The notes under the pieces are model-generated. The model was not told the origin of the DNA. It made no database searches and was given only the letters and a program-made list of their open reading frames with translations. This document shows, one piece after another, positions 25,530 to 33,604 of a stretch of 64,000 bases of DNA. A program made the translations under genes and the position numbers. This DNA comes from Saccharopolyspora rhizosphaerae (GTDB lineage: Bacteria; Actinomycetota; Actinomycetes; Mycobacteriales; Pseudonocardiaceae): contig NZ_RSAA01000006.1 of NCBI RefSeq assembly GCF_003931915.1, forward strand, positions 1-64,000, given 5' to 3'. Each line of letters begins with the position of its first letter. Position 1 is the first letter of the stretch.

Positions 25530-25930
25530 CTGCTGTGTGCAGGCGCCGATGAGGTGGCTTGGGCGAGCACGGGAGTCTCCTCGAACTTGTCGCGTTCGAG
25601 GTCTCCTTCGCCCGTGTGAGGGCGGCCTCCCGGGGACATCAAGGGATGTCCGTCCTGACCGGGGTGGCCTGAGAAGTACTCCCCTCACCAGCAGTGTCGG
25701 GGACCACGAGGTGCTTTGCCATCCGAGGCAGCAGCGTAGGTCATGTTGCCCCACTGGAGCGGCGGAGCGGCCAGAGAACCCTCGGTACACCTTGACGCGT
25801 TCTTCGGGCGCTGGACCGGGCGCAGCGCCCGACTGCACCCCCTGACGGGTAAGAAAGCACCTCGAAGCTCCTGGTGCGGACAAAGTTGATCTAGTCAATC
25901 CACTCGTCTGCCAGGAGCTTCACTCGTCTC
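25530..25930. other. Structured non-coding stretch, possible mobile-element end or ncRNA
   Basis: No convincing reading frame. Four stem-loops follow each other: 25561-25613 (outer 6 bp, inner GGAG/CTCC and an 8-bp stem at 25579-25586/25594-25601, with internal loops), 25624-25669 (7-bp stem 25634-25640/25645-25651 inside an outer stem, with an internal loop), 25806-25830 (7 bp), and 25863-25922 (11-bp arms, one either side of the CTAG at ~25891). Two successive long hairpins with internal loops recall the bridge RNA region of IS110-type elements, but no transposase follows. That identity is speculative. 25931-26010 holds nothing recognised. Confidence 0.35.
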
Positions 25931-26010
25931 CGCACCCGCCCTCGCCAGCACCGGGGTCGCACCACGCCAAGCGAGAAGAGACTGAGGGGCCGCTGTGGGA
26001 CCTCCGGCCA

Positions 26011-26161
26011 CCGTGTGGTTAGTGCCCAACTCGTCGGAGGGCGCATTGAACCCACTCGCGTTGATGCAACGGCGACCACGGGGAACAAAGAAACCCCAGG
26101 TCAAAGGTTTGACCCGGGGTTGATGTTGTGTCTGAGGGGGAGTTGCGCACTAACCACACGG
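26011..26161. repeat. 21-bp inverted repeat flanking a terminator
   Basis: Arms 26011-26031 and 26141-26161 are reverse complements with one mismatch, 109 bases apart. The right arm lies in copy 3 of the block at the position equivalent to the 19546-19560 arm in copy 2. Confidence 0.65.
26092..26121 (-). terminator. Rho-independent terminator
   Basis: A 14-bp stem (26092-26105 with 26108-26121, one mismatch) followed on the minus strand by TCTTTGTTCC. It lies between the arms of the inverted repeat and would stop transcription leaving copy 3 leftwards. Confidence 0.6.
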
Positions 26162-26345
26162 CTTCGGCTTCCCTAAACCGATTTAGGCAGAGGGCTTTTG
26201 GCTGTCCCGCCGGGTGCACCACCTGAGACACCTTGGCGGGACAGGCAGATTTGCATCGTGACCTGCAAGAATGTCGATTGGCCCGCGTTCAGGACGGTTG
26301 CTGTCGGGTGTCCTAACGTGTCCCGAACGGGAGTCGATCGGCACG
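26126..26345 (-). repeat. Copy 3 of the ~215-bp att-like block (opposite orientation)
   Basis: Read on the minus strand it follows copies 1 and 2: GGGACAC-N4-GGACAC at ~26323, CCAATCGACATTCTTGCAGGTCAC at its middle (split by eye into the same landmarks), CCTGTCCC, GGGACAG, then GGGAAGCCGAAGCCGTGTGG and the TGCGCAACTCC tail. No recombinase remnant follows it. Its upstream end runs into the 5' part of the TerC reading frame. Confidence 0.6.
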
Positions 26346-27302
26346 CCCTTGTCGTGGGCGGCCAGCCTTGCCGTCCTGCTCGTCTTGCTGGCCGCGGACT
26401 TCCTGGTGACTCGCCGCCCGCACAAGGTCTCCATGCGCGAGGCCGTGAGCTGGTCGGTGTTCTACCTCGCCCTGCCGCTGGTGTTCGGAGTGGGCTTGTG
26501 GGCCGTGTTCGGCGGTCCACAGGCGCTGAAGTTCATCACCGGATTCGTGGTGGAGAAGTCTCTGTCGGTGGACAACCTGTTCGTGTTCATGCTCCTGCTG
26601 GCTGGCTTCGCAGTACCGGCCGAGATCCAGCAGCGCGTGCTGCTCTACGGAATCGTCGGCGCACTGGTTCTGCGGGGCGTCTTCATCGCCGCCGGCGCCG
26701 CCCTGCTGCAAGCCGGCACCTGGGCCTTCCTGATCTTCGGCGCGTCCCTGTTCATCACCGCCACGAAGATCCTCCACGAAGCGCTGACCGGGTCGGGCTT
26801 CGACCGCGACGTGTCCCAACTGCGCTCGGTACGACTGCTCCGCCGGATGATGCCGGTCACCGACGACTACCGCGGTACCCAGCTCACGGTCCACGAGCAC
26901 GGGCGGCGCACCCTGACCCCGCTGGCCGTGGTGGTCGTCGCCGTGTTCGCCACCGACGTGGTCTTCGCAGTCGACTCGGTCCCCGCCGTCTACGGGATCA
27001 CCGAGGACCCGTACCTGGTGTTCACCACCAACGCCTTCGCCCTGCTGGGCCTTCGCGCCCTGTACTTCGTGCTGGTCACCGCACTGGCCAAGCTCACCCA
27101 CCTCAACCACGGCCTGGCGATCATCCTCGGTTTCATCGGTGTGAAGCTGGTACTGCACTGGGCCCGTGGAGTCTGGCCCGCAGTACCGACAATCCCCACC
27201 CTGCTCTCCCTCGCGGTCATCGTGCTGATCCTGGCGACCGTCACGCTGACCAGCCTGCGCGCCCGCAGCGGCGCCAAGGAAGAAACCACCCCGAGGGGCT
27301 GA
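26271..27302 (+). CDS. TerC family integral membrane protein
   Basis: Up to 343 residues with about nine helices. TerC/Alx hallmarks are TGFVVEKSLSVDNLFVFMLL and VVAVFATDVVFAVDSVPAVY, with the conserved acidic metal-site residues, and LTHLNHGLAIILGFIGVKL. The family is linked to Mn2+ export, metallation of exported enzymes and tellurium resistance. The start is uncertain: ATG 26271 and the first ~25 codons lie inside repeat copy 3, and family similarity begins only at ~SWAASLAVLLVLLAADF. TTG 26349 or a lost native start are alternatives. The block may have replaced the original promoter and first codons. Confidence 0.85.
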   Translation: MSIGPRSGRLLSGVLTCPERESIGTPLSWAASLAVLLVLLAADFLVTRRPHKVSMREAVSWSVFYLALPLVFGVGLWAVFGGPQALKFITGFVVEKSLSVDNLFVFMLLLAGFAVPAEIQQRVLLYGIVGALVLRGVFIAAGAALLQAGTWAFLIFGASLFITATKILHEALTGSGFDRDVSQLRSVRLLRRMMPVTDDYRGTQLTVHEHGRRTLTPLAVVVVAVFATDVVFAVDSVPAVYGITEDPYLVFTTNAFALLGLRALYFVLVTALAKLTHLNHGLAIILGFIGVKLVLHWARGVWPAVPTIPTLLSLAVIVLILATVTLTSLRARSGAKEETTPRG

Positions 27303-27304
27303 CC

Positions 27305-27418
27305 ATGCTCGCCGACGTTCTCATCCAACTCGGTGCGACCTTGCTCATCCTGTCCGCACTGGTGATCACCTGCGCCGTGCTGCTGGACGCCCGCCCGCCC
27401 CAGGGACCCCATCACTGA
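27305..27418 (+). CDS. Tiny single-pass membrane protein
   Basis: 37 residues (MLADVLIQLGATLLILSALV onward, ending in a polar PPQGPHH tail) with one membrane helix, starting 2 bases after the terC stop, so probably co-translated. Product not recognised; comparable in size to small accessory subunits of transporters. Confidence 0.45.
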   Translation: MLADVLIQLGATLLILSALVITCAVLLDARPPQGPHH

Positions 27419-28111
27419 CAACAGCGTGCTCCCCCCGCTCCCAGCTCCCGCCTCCGGCTGCTGCCACCGGGCGGGCTCCGGGTGGGAACGGGGTCCCCCC
27501 GTCCTGCGCCCACGCTGATCAGCCGCCGGCGGTGCGTGGACCCGCTGCATCAACTGGGGCGTGAGGCGGAGGCCGGGCGGTGTTGTGGTGGTGTGAAGAC
27601 CGGTATCACGCTGCGCTGTGGTCGGCTGGGCACTCTGTTGGAGCTCAGCGGCATCTTCCAGCTGACCCGGGGGTCGGCTGAAGGCCGCGGCACGCCCGTG
27701 GGCGATGTCATGGCCCATCCGGTCGAGACGTCGTCCAGGAACTCGACCGTGGCACTGGTCCTCAACCAACCGGCGGCCCCGTTGTGGCACCAGCACGCGC
27801 GGATCGTGGACGCCACCGGAGAAAGTCGAATGCGTGATCAACCTTTCGCCGGCTGCACGCGGTTCCGGAGTCGCAGCGCGCGACGACCATGCTGCGGTAG
27901 GTCGCCGACGCCGAGGGACCGAGTTCCTCCCCCGACCCGACGAGCCGCTCTCCGCGCTGCTGGCTCGCCTCAGCTCGGTCAGTGACGGCACACCCTGCTC
28001 CTGTCCGGCAGAGTTCGGTCGAGATCGCGCAGAGGTGAGGTGTTCGAAACGGCGACAGCCTGCTGGAGGGCCGGCACGCCCCTCCGTGCTTGCACCCGGA
28101 AGTGCAGCTCG
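27419..28111. other. 693 bases without a recognised gene
   Basis: Open frames on both strands overlap and change composition without family motifs. One plus-strand piece (GDVMAHPVETSSRNSTVALV) could be a protein fragment but has no context. No strong terminator or promoter was seen. Confidence 0.5.
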
Positions 28112-29311
28112 TCAGCTCTGTTCGAGCTCTGTGTTGTCCGGTGTCGTCGACGAAGTCCCTGTGATGCCCGGTCGCGGTGCGGGGACGTGAGTGCCGAACT
28201 CGCCGGGGCGGGGGACCTCCTTGCGCGCGACGGCTTCGGCCGCGCGGACCGCTTCGGCAACCTCGGGGTTGGTGGAGGTGTCGAACCACTCCTGCACCGC
28301 ATCCTCCACGGCCTCAGCCGGGGGAGCCTCTTCCGTCTGCTCCGGCGGTTCGTAGCGGAAGACGCCGTCCTCGTCGGCCTTGCCCAGGCTCCGCGCGAAA
28401 CCCTCCAGCGACTTGCTGAAGTCGCTGGGCACGACCCAGACCTTGTTGCCATCGCCCTCGGCCATCTTCGGCAGCGTCTGCAGGTACTGGTACGCGAGCA
28501 GCTCCGGCGTGGGTTTGGCACGCTTGACCGCCGCGAAGACCTTCTCGATGGCCTTGGCCTGCCCCTGCGACGTGAGGTACTGGCTCGCGCGGTCGCCCTG
28601 GGCGCGCAGGATGCTGGACTGCCGGTCGGCCTCCGCGGTGAGGATCGCGGCCTGCTTCTGGCCTTCCGCCCCCAGGATCGCCGCTTGCTTCTGGCCTTCG
28701 GCGGTCTTGATGGCCGATTCGCGGGTGCCTTCGGCGTTGAGGATCATCGCGCGCTTCTCCCGGTCGGCGCGCATCTGCTTCTCCATCGAGTCCTTGATGG
28801 ACGGTGGCGGGTCGATGGCCTTGAGCTCCACGCGCGCGACGCGGATGCCCCACCGGCCCGTCTCCTTGTCCAGCACTCCGCGCAGCTGCGTGTTGATCGC
28901 GTCGCGCGAGGTGAGCGTCTCCTCCAGGCTCATGCCGCCGACGACGTTGCGCAGCGTCGTGGTGGTGAGCTGCTCGACGCCGGTGATGTAGTTGGAGATC
29001 TCGTAGACCGCCGAGCGCGCATCGGTCACCTGGAAGTAGACGACGGTGTCGATGGACACCGTCAGGTTGTCCTGGGTGATGACCGGTTGCGGCGGGAACG
29101 ACACGACTTGCTCGCGCAGGTCGACGCGGGCGCGCACCCGGTCGAAGAACGGCACCAGCAGGTTGAGTCCCGGTTGCGCGACGGTCCGGTAGCGGCCGAG
29201 GCGTTCGATCACCGAAGCGGTCGCCTGCGGCACCAGCAGCACGGTCTTGGCCACGAGCACGACGACCAGCAGGATGATGACGGCAAGCATGATCAGTGCG
29301 GTCGGGTCCAT
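28112..29311 (-). CDS. SPFH/Band 7 (stomatin-like) membrane protein
   Basis: 399 residues. An N-terminal membrane helix (ALIMLAVIILLVVVLVA) is followed by the Band 7 domain (IERLGRYRTVAQPGLNLLVP; SIDTVVYFQVTDARSAVYEI), then a long helical region with Ala/Glu repeats (SAIKTAEGQKQAAILGAEGQ, repeated) that drives oligomerisation, and a disordered tail. Bacterial SPFH proteins form large membrane rings or caps and organise microdomains; they are often paired with NfeD proteins, as here. Start ATG with GAGGAGGCC upstream, 10 bases after the NfeD stop. Confidence 0.92.
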   Translation of the reverse strand: MDPTALIMLAVIILLVVVLVAKTVLLVPQATASVIERLGRYRTVAQPGLNLLVPFFDRVRARVDLREQVVSFPPQPVITQDNLTVSIDTVVYFQVTDARSAVYEISNYITGVEQLTTTTLRNVVGGMSLEETLTSRDAINTQLRGVLDKETGRWGIRVARVELKAIDPPPSIKDSMEKQMRADREKRAMILNAEGTRESAIKTAEGQKQAAILGAEGQKQAAILTAEADRQSSILRAQGDRASQYLTSQGQAKAIEKVFAAVKRAKPTPELLAYQYLQTLPKMAEGDGNKVWVVPSDFSKSLEGFARSLGKADEDGVFRYEPPEQTEEAPPAEAVEDAVQEWFDTSTNPEVAEAVRAAEAVARKEVPRPGEFGTHVPAPRPGITGTSSTTPDNTELEQS

Positions 29312-29321
29312 GACGGCCTCC

Positions 29322-29804
29322 TCACAATTCGCCCGAAACGACGGCGGTCGCTCCGGAGATGTCCATGACCGTCACCGTCTCGCCTGCGCGGAGCACTTCG
29401 TCCTCGCTCAGCGGCCGTGCCGACCAGCTCTGCCCGTCGATCAGCACCAGGCCGCCAACAGAACTCACAGTCGATTCGACGAAGGCCTTCTTGCCGATCA
29501 AGGCCTCCGCGTTCGTGCGGAGCTCGACGCCCCGCATCAGCCGCCGCTTCAGCGCCGGGCGCGCGCCCAGGACCAGCCCCAGGCTCAGCGCGGCGAACAC
29601 CGCCGCGTCAACGGCCAGCGGCGCGCCGAGCGCGGCTGCCCCGGCGGCCCCCAACGCGGCGACGCCGAGCATCAGCAGCACGAGTTCACCCGAGATGACC
29701 TCGGCCGCGACCAGCACCACGCCGGCGATGAGCCACAACAGCGCGACCACGTCCTCAATATGCCAGAAAAGGGCATGATCAGGCGGTTCGTACCGTCCAC
29801 GCAT
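29322..29804 (-). CDS. NfeD family membrane protein
   Basis: Up to 160 residues. Hydrophobic segments (ALLWLIAGVVLVAAEVI; LVLLMLGVAALGAAGAAALG; AAVFAALSLGLVLGA) are followed by the OB-fold domain ending GLVLIDGQSWSARPLSEDEV and GETVTVMDISGATAVV. This is the short NfeD form without the protease domain, partner of the SPFH protein encoded just downstream. The start is unsure: ATG 29804 gives the longest frame with a weak ribosome site; GTG 29750 is possible. Confidence 0.88.
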   Translation of the reverse strand: MRGRYEPPDHALFWHIEDVVALLWLIAGVVLVAAEVISGELVLLMLGVAALGAAGAAALGAPLAVDAAVFAALSLGLVLGARPALKRRLMRGVELRTNAEALIGKKAFVESTVSSVGGLVLIDGQSWSARPLSEDEVLRAGETVTVMDISGATAVVSGEL

Positions 29805-30514
29805 TCCGGCCCGAGCAGGTGGCCGGGACTCTCAGTTGACGTGCGTCGCGCGAGGTCGGTGTGTCGGTGTTCCGCGGGTGGGCGTCCACCGGAATCGCAT
29901 GCCGCCGCGCCGCGCGCTCAACTTCCGACATCACGGCCTTGACCCCGCCCTGGGTCGCCGCGCAGCAGATCGGCATCCACAGGTCCCGGCACACCACGTC
30001 CACCTGGGTTGAACGCCACACCGCCCCTTCCGTAGCCCGCGCCCATGCCGGACATCTACTGATCGCTGCAGAACCCGGGACTACGTCGTCGCTGTACCCG
30101 GCCGACCGGTCCGAAGGGCAACTTGTCCTCGACTGTGAGAGATCGGCCTTCCCCACCCACATCGCGCAACACATCGGACTCCTATTACTGCAGGAATAGC
30201 GCGGCCCGCGGTCCGCGACAGCCATTGTCAGGCCATCTTGATCATGGGCGAGCAACTCCCCTCCCGTCTTGCACACCGACCACACCCGGTCGTAGTGCCC
30301 CGCAGGAGCAGTGCCGACAAACGTCCCCGAGGTACCGTCGTCATCAGCGGCGGGACCGCCGATGGTTCGTGCGCCACACCCCCCGAAGGCACCCTCGCCG
30401 AAGGCTCCCGACCGATCGTCATGCGCACGACGGCGTCGTGGGGTGGAACTTCGCCATCGGCACGAGACCACGACCATGGGCACCGACGCACTGCTCTTGA
30501 CCCGTGCGCCCAGC
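29805..30514. other. 710 bases without a recognised gene
   Basis: Long overlapping frames exist on both strands but none has family motifs, a ribosome site and consistent codon use together. Probably degraded sequence leading into the etfB remnant. Confidence 0.5.
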
Positions 30515-30705
30515 CCGCCGAGATGTCGGTCTTGACCTTGCGCGCGAAGGTCAACTGCGGCCAGCCCAGCACCTCGGCGACCATCGCCGGCACCGCACCG
30601 GAGCGACCGTCGAAGCCGCCGAAGTCCGGTGGTGTGGTGGTCACCGACGAGGGAGAGGGCGGCGTGGGAGTCGCCGAGTTCCTGGCCGGCGAGAAGCTGC
30701 TCTGA
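30515..30705. pseudogene. etfB remnant with an internal inversion
   Basis: On the minus strand (~30620 to ~30520) the frame reads DGRSGAVPAMVAEVLGWPQL then TFARKV, which matches the AMP-binding STDGxxGAVPAxxAExLGLPQLT region of EtfB. On the plus strand (~30600-30705) the frame reads KPPKSGGVVVTDEGEGGVGV then AEFLAGEKLL and stops, matching the EtfB C-terminus. The two pieces face each other and meet near 30610, so an inversion with loss of intervening sequence has occurred. Confidence 0.7.
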
Positions 30706-30737
30706 GTCGTTCACGGTTGTCGAGGAGGCACTGATTC

Positions 30738-30860
30738 GTGGGCGGGGTTCTGGTCCTCGTCGATCACGTGGACGGCGAGGTCAAGGAGGTCACGTACGAG
30801 CTGCTGACCGCGGCGCGTCGTCTCGGCGAGCCGTCGGCGTTCGTCGTCTGCCGAGCCGGG
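30738..30860 (+). pseudogene. etfA remnant, N-terminal ~40 codons
   Basis: From GTG 30738 the frame reads VGGVLVLVDHVDGEVKEVTY and ELLTAARRLGEPSAFVV, the EtfA N-terminus, 32 bases after the EtfB C-terminal piece, as in an etfBA operon. Similarity ends near 30855. The frame stays open far beyond only as a shadow of the minus-strand hydrolase gene. Confidence 0.75.
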
Positions 30861-30947
30861 CACCGCGGGCGAGCTGTCACACGTCACCTCGTCACCATCG
30901 TGATCGTGCTGCAGTGGTCTGGAGCTCTCCGGATCAGTGGCGGTCCG

Positions 30948-32660
30948 TCACGCCGTGTGGGGAAGGACGAGCCGGGACGGGTGGTGGGCGTCTCGGTAGA
31001 TCTTGTGCGTGACCGGGCGGCCTACTGGGAGGTGGAAGGCGTCCGGTGGGAGCAGCGCGTTGTGCGCGTCGGCCAGCGGCTCGTTGCACGACAGCTCAGC
31101 GATGAGCGTGTGCCCGGGCAGGAACGTGGCGGCGAAGGGGTAGAGGCGCAGCACGTACTCCTCGATCCTGCCGGGTTCGACCGGCACGGCACGGGTGTGC
31201 GGGTGGTGCGGGTCGCCTTCGTTGCTGCGTTCGTCGAGCTCCCGGTGCGAGGCCTTGAGGTAGCCGGTCGTGATCAGCTGACGCCGGCCGTCCGGTGCTT
31301 CGTCCCACATGCGCAGGATGAGGTTGGTGTCGTCCTGGTCGATCTCGACGAACAGGTGCGCGGCACCGGTGCCGATCATCTCGACCGGCTCGTCGAACGG
31401 GGCCGTGGACCAGCGCACGACCTCGACCTCGTCGGTGACGGTCAGCGGGGCTTGGTAGAAGCCGTCCGGTGCGGCGTGCTCGGGTCCGAGCGGCTCCGGT
31501 TCGGGTGCGAGGGTGCGACGTGGCCGCAGGTACAGCGGTCGGTGCTCGACCGGTTTCGGAGGCCACTGCTGCGCGGTCACGACCTCCCGGCTGCCTTCGA
31601 CGAAGGTGCGCACCGCGGGTTCGTCCATGATTCCGTTGTCGACGCCCTTGAGCCAGTACTCGTACCAGCGGAACATCTTCTCGTGCTCCTCGACCCACGG
31701 GCGCGACTGCATGGGCGGGTAGGAGCCGATGTCGAGCTTCTTCGGTCCCTTCAGCGTGTGGAAGAGCTCGATGTGGCCGTCGACGGTCCAGCCGCGTCCC
31801 TGGTCGATCTGCAGGTGGACCGGGATGTCGATGTTGGCGGCGAGGTTGATCGGGTTGCGCTCCTCGTACCAGGGCCCGTCGAGCGGGTTGGTGATGATGT
31901 CGAACCACGCCTCGTGCTGCTTCGGGTAGTGCAGCACGTGCACGAGGTTCGGCCAGGCGACCACGTCCGGGTCGGCCAGCCGCTCGGCGACGCGCTGCTC
32001 GAGTTCCTCGGGCGTGCATGTTTCGATCATGCGGGACTTGACGCCCTCGGTGAACGCCCAGCCGGAGTCACCGCCGCGGCCTTCTCGCGCCGCGCGCGGC
32101 ATGAACCACATGATGCCGCCGTGGTAGGTGGTCTCGTAGAAGTCGAAGTGCCCGCCGCTGACGAAGATCGCTTTGAGGCTCGGTGGACGCTCGGCGGCGG
32201 CCAGCACCTGCATCGACCCGTAGTAGGAGATGCCGATCATGCCGACGTTGCCGTCGCACCACGGCTGCGCGGCGACCCATTCGATGAAGTCGTAGGCGTC
32301 ATGACCTAGCGGGACGCCGCCGGCGTTGTAGTTGCCGATGTGCTCCCCGCCGGAGGCACCGGAGCCGCGCAGGTCGCCGATGACGTGCACGTAGCCCTCG
32401 GCGACGACGCGCGAGAGGTCACCGGCCTCGATGCAGCCGTCCCACAGCGGTGAGGGTCTGCGCTGGGGCGGCATCGTCAGCGCCGCGGCCTGCAGTTCCT
32501 TGCCGTAGGGGCTCAACGCCACCAGCGCCGGCCGCGGCTTGTCCTCGATGCCGTGGTAGGCATCGGCCGCGAGCAGCACGCCGTCGCGCATCGGCACTTC
32601 GAGGTGTGGGCGGACGGTGATCTTCGTGGCGCCCGCGTCGATGGTCCGGGTCTCACCCAT
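30948..32660 (-). CDS. CocE/NonD family hydrolase (X-Pro dipeptidyl-peptidase type)
   Basis: 570 residues. Start region PHLEVPMRDGVLLAADAY, oxyanion-region VHVIGDLRGSGASGG, nucleophile elbow GMIGISYYGSMQ (Ser in GISYYG), and a C-terminal jelly-roll domain (EVVRWSTAPFDEPVEMIGTG; LILRMWDEAPDGRRQLITTG). Such enzymes hydrolyse esters, amides or acyl groups; cocaine esterase and glutaryl acylases belong here. ATG 32658-32660 overlaps the MBL gene stop by 8 bases. The position after BVMO and MBL hydrolase genes suggests hydrolysis of esters or lactones (inference). Last gene of the minus-strand cluster; its end lies 90 bases from the etfA remnant. Confidence 0.9.
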   Translation of the reverse strand: MGETRTIDAGATKITVRPHLEVPMRDGVLLAADAYHGIEDKPRPALVALSPYGKELQAAALTMPPQRRPSPLWDGCIEAGDLSRVVAEGYVHVIGDLRGSGASGGEHIGNYNAGGVPLGHDAYDFIEWVAAQPWCDGNVGMIGISYYGSMQVLAAAERPPSLKAIFVSGGHFDFYETTYHGGIMWFMPRAAREGRGGDSGWAFTEGVKSRMIETCTPEELEQRVAERLADPDVVAWPNLVHVLHYPKQHEAWFDIITNPLDGPWYEERNPINLAANIDIPVHLQIDQGRGWTVDGHIELFHTLKGPKKLDIGSYPPMQSRPWVEEHEKMFRWYEYWLKGVDNGIMDEPAVRTFVEGSREVVTAQQWPPKPVEHRPLYLRPRRTLAPEPEPLGPEHAAPDGFYQAPLTVTDEVEVVRWSTAPFDEPVEMIGTGAAHLFVEIDQDDTNLILRMWDEAPDGRRQLITTGYLKASHRELDERSNEGDPHHPHTRAVPVEPGRIEEYVLRLYPFAATFLPGHTLIAELSCNEPLADAHNALLPPDAFHLPVGRPVTHKIYRDAHHPSRLVLPHTA

Positions 32661-33603
32661 GACGCTCCTCTTCGGACTTCCGGTCGAACCGGGAGCGATA
32701 GCCGTGCAAGGTGGTGAAGAACGGTGACGGTTCCGCACTCGGGTCACCGGTGTAACCCAGTGCCTCGGCGACCGGGGCGAACGGTGAGTGCGGCGAGTCG
32801 CTGCGGTGGAGCCCTGCGCGCAGGTATGGCTCGGCCGCCTCTCGGACGCGGGTTTCGACGTCGAGACTGTGCCGCAGTGCTTCGCGGGCTTGGGCCTCGT
32901 CGAGCTCGACGCCGTACGGTTCGCCGTCGGGAGTCCGGTAGGGGTGGCCGAGGTAGAGGCGCTCGGGCCGCACGTCCTCGAGCAGGTATCGCAGGCTCGC
33001 GCGGTAGGCGTCCGGGTCTGCGTAGCCGGGAAACCCGTTGGCCGCGCCGTGCACTTGGACCGCGTCACCGACGAACGCCGAGCGCTGCCCGTCGACGACG
33101 TAGGCCACCGACCCGGGTGTGTGCCCGGGTACGGCGTGCACCGAGACGGTCACCTCGCCACCCAAGCAGAACCGTTCCCCACCGGTGACCGGCAGGGTCG
33201 GTTCCAGCTCGCCGGAGATCACGGCCTCGGCGGCGGCCGTTTGCTTCGCCTCGCCGTCCGGGTCATCGAGGTAGCGGCCGCGCCCGGCGAGGTACTCGGC
33301 GACGTGCGCGCGGCGGGAGCGCAGCATGGGCGCATCAGCCTGGTGGATCACCACGCGCGCCTTCCTGCTGGTCAGCTCCCACAGAGCGTGGGCACCGCCG
33401 ACGTGGTCGATGTGGCCGTGGGTGAGCAGGATCCAGCGCACGTCCTCGATCCGACGACCGATCCGCTCCAGCGCGGGGGCCATTCCCTCCACCGGTGAGG
33501 CCGCGATCCCGGTGTCCACGATGGCCGGTTCGGGGGCGTCGATGAAGAAGCTGTAGAGCCCGAAACGACCCCACGGCGACACCAAGGGGTGGATGTCGGT
33601 CAT
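32653..33603 (-). CDS. MBL-fold metallo-hydrolase
   Basis: 316 residues from ATG 33601-33603 (GAAGGG upstream). Metal ligands are clear: LLTHGHIDHVGG (His62, His64, Asp66, His67), VPGHTPGSVAYV, FVGDAVQ and LYLGHPYRTPDG. This two-metal arrangement fits lactonases, glyoxalase II-like thioesterases or arylsulfatase-like hydrolases. It sits between the truncated SDR and the CocE hydrolase with overlapping ends, so the three are translated together. A role in opening a lactone from the BVMO reaction is plausible but inferred. Confidence 0.9.
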   Translation of the reverse strand: MTDIHPLVSPWGRFGLYSFFIDAPEPAIVDTGIAASPVEGMAPALERIGRRIEDVRWILLTHGHIDHVGGAHALWELTSRKARVVIHQADAPMLRSRRAHVAEYLAGRGRYLDDPDGEAKQTAAAEAVISGELEPTLPVTGGERFCLGGEVTVSVHAVPGHTPGSVAYVVDGQRSAFVGDAVQVHGAANGFPGYADPDAYRASLRYLLEDVRPERLYLGHPYRTPDGEPYGVELDEAQAREALRHSLDVETRVREAAEPYLRAGLHRSDSPHSPFAPVAEALGYTGDPSAEPSPFFTTLHGYRSRFDRKSEEERHG

Positions 33604-33604
33604 G

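Noticed and set aside
25530..25930. Group II intron
   Set aside because: A GTGTG near 25535 resembles an intron start, but no domain V-like hairpin, usual domain I motifs or reverse transcriptase gene was seen.
30738..32309. A 523-codon open frame on the plus strand
   Set aside because: Only the first ~40 codons resemble EtfA; the remainder is the antisense shadow of the CocE/NonD hydrolase gene.
32653..33603. MBL hydrolase as an acyl-homoserine lactone quorum quencher
   Set aside because: The motifs fit many MBL subfamilies and the operon context points to catabolism; nothing specific to lactone signalling was seen.
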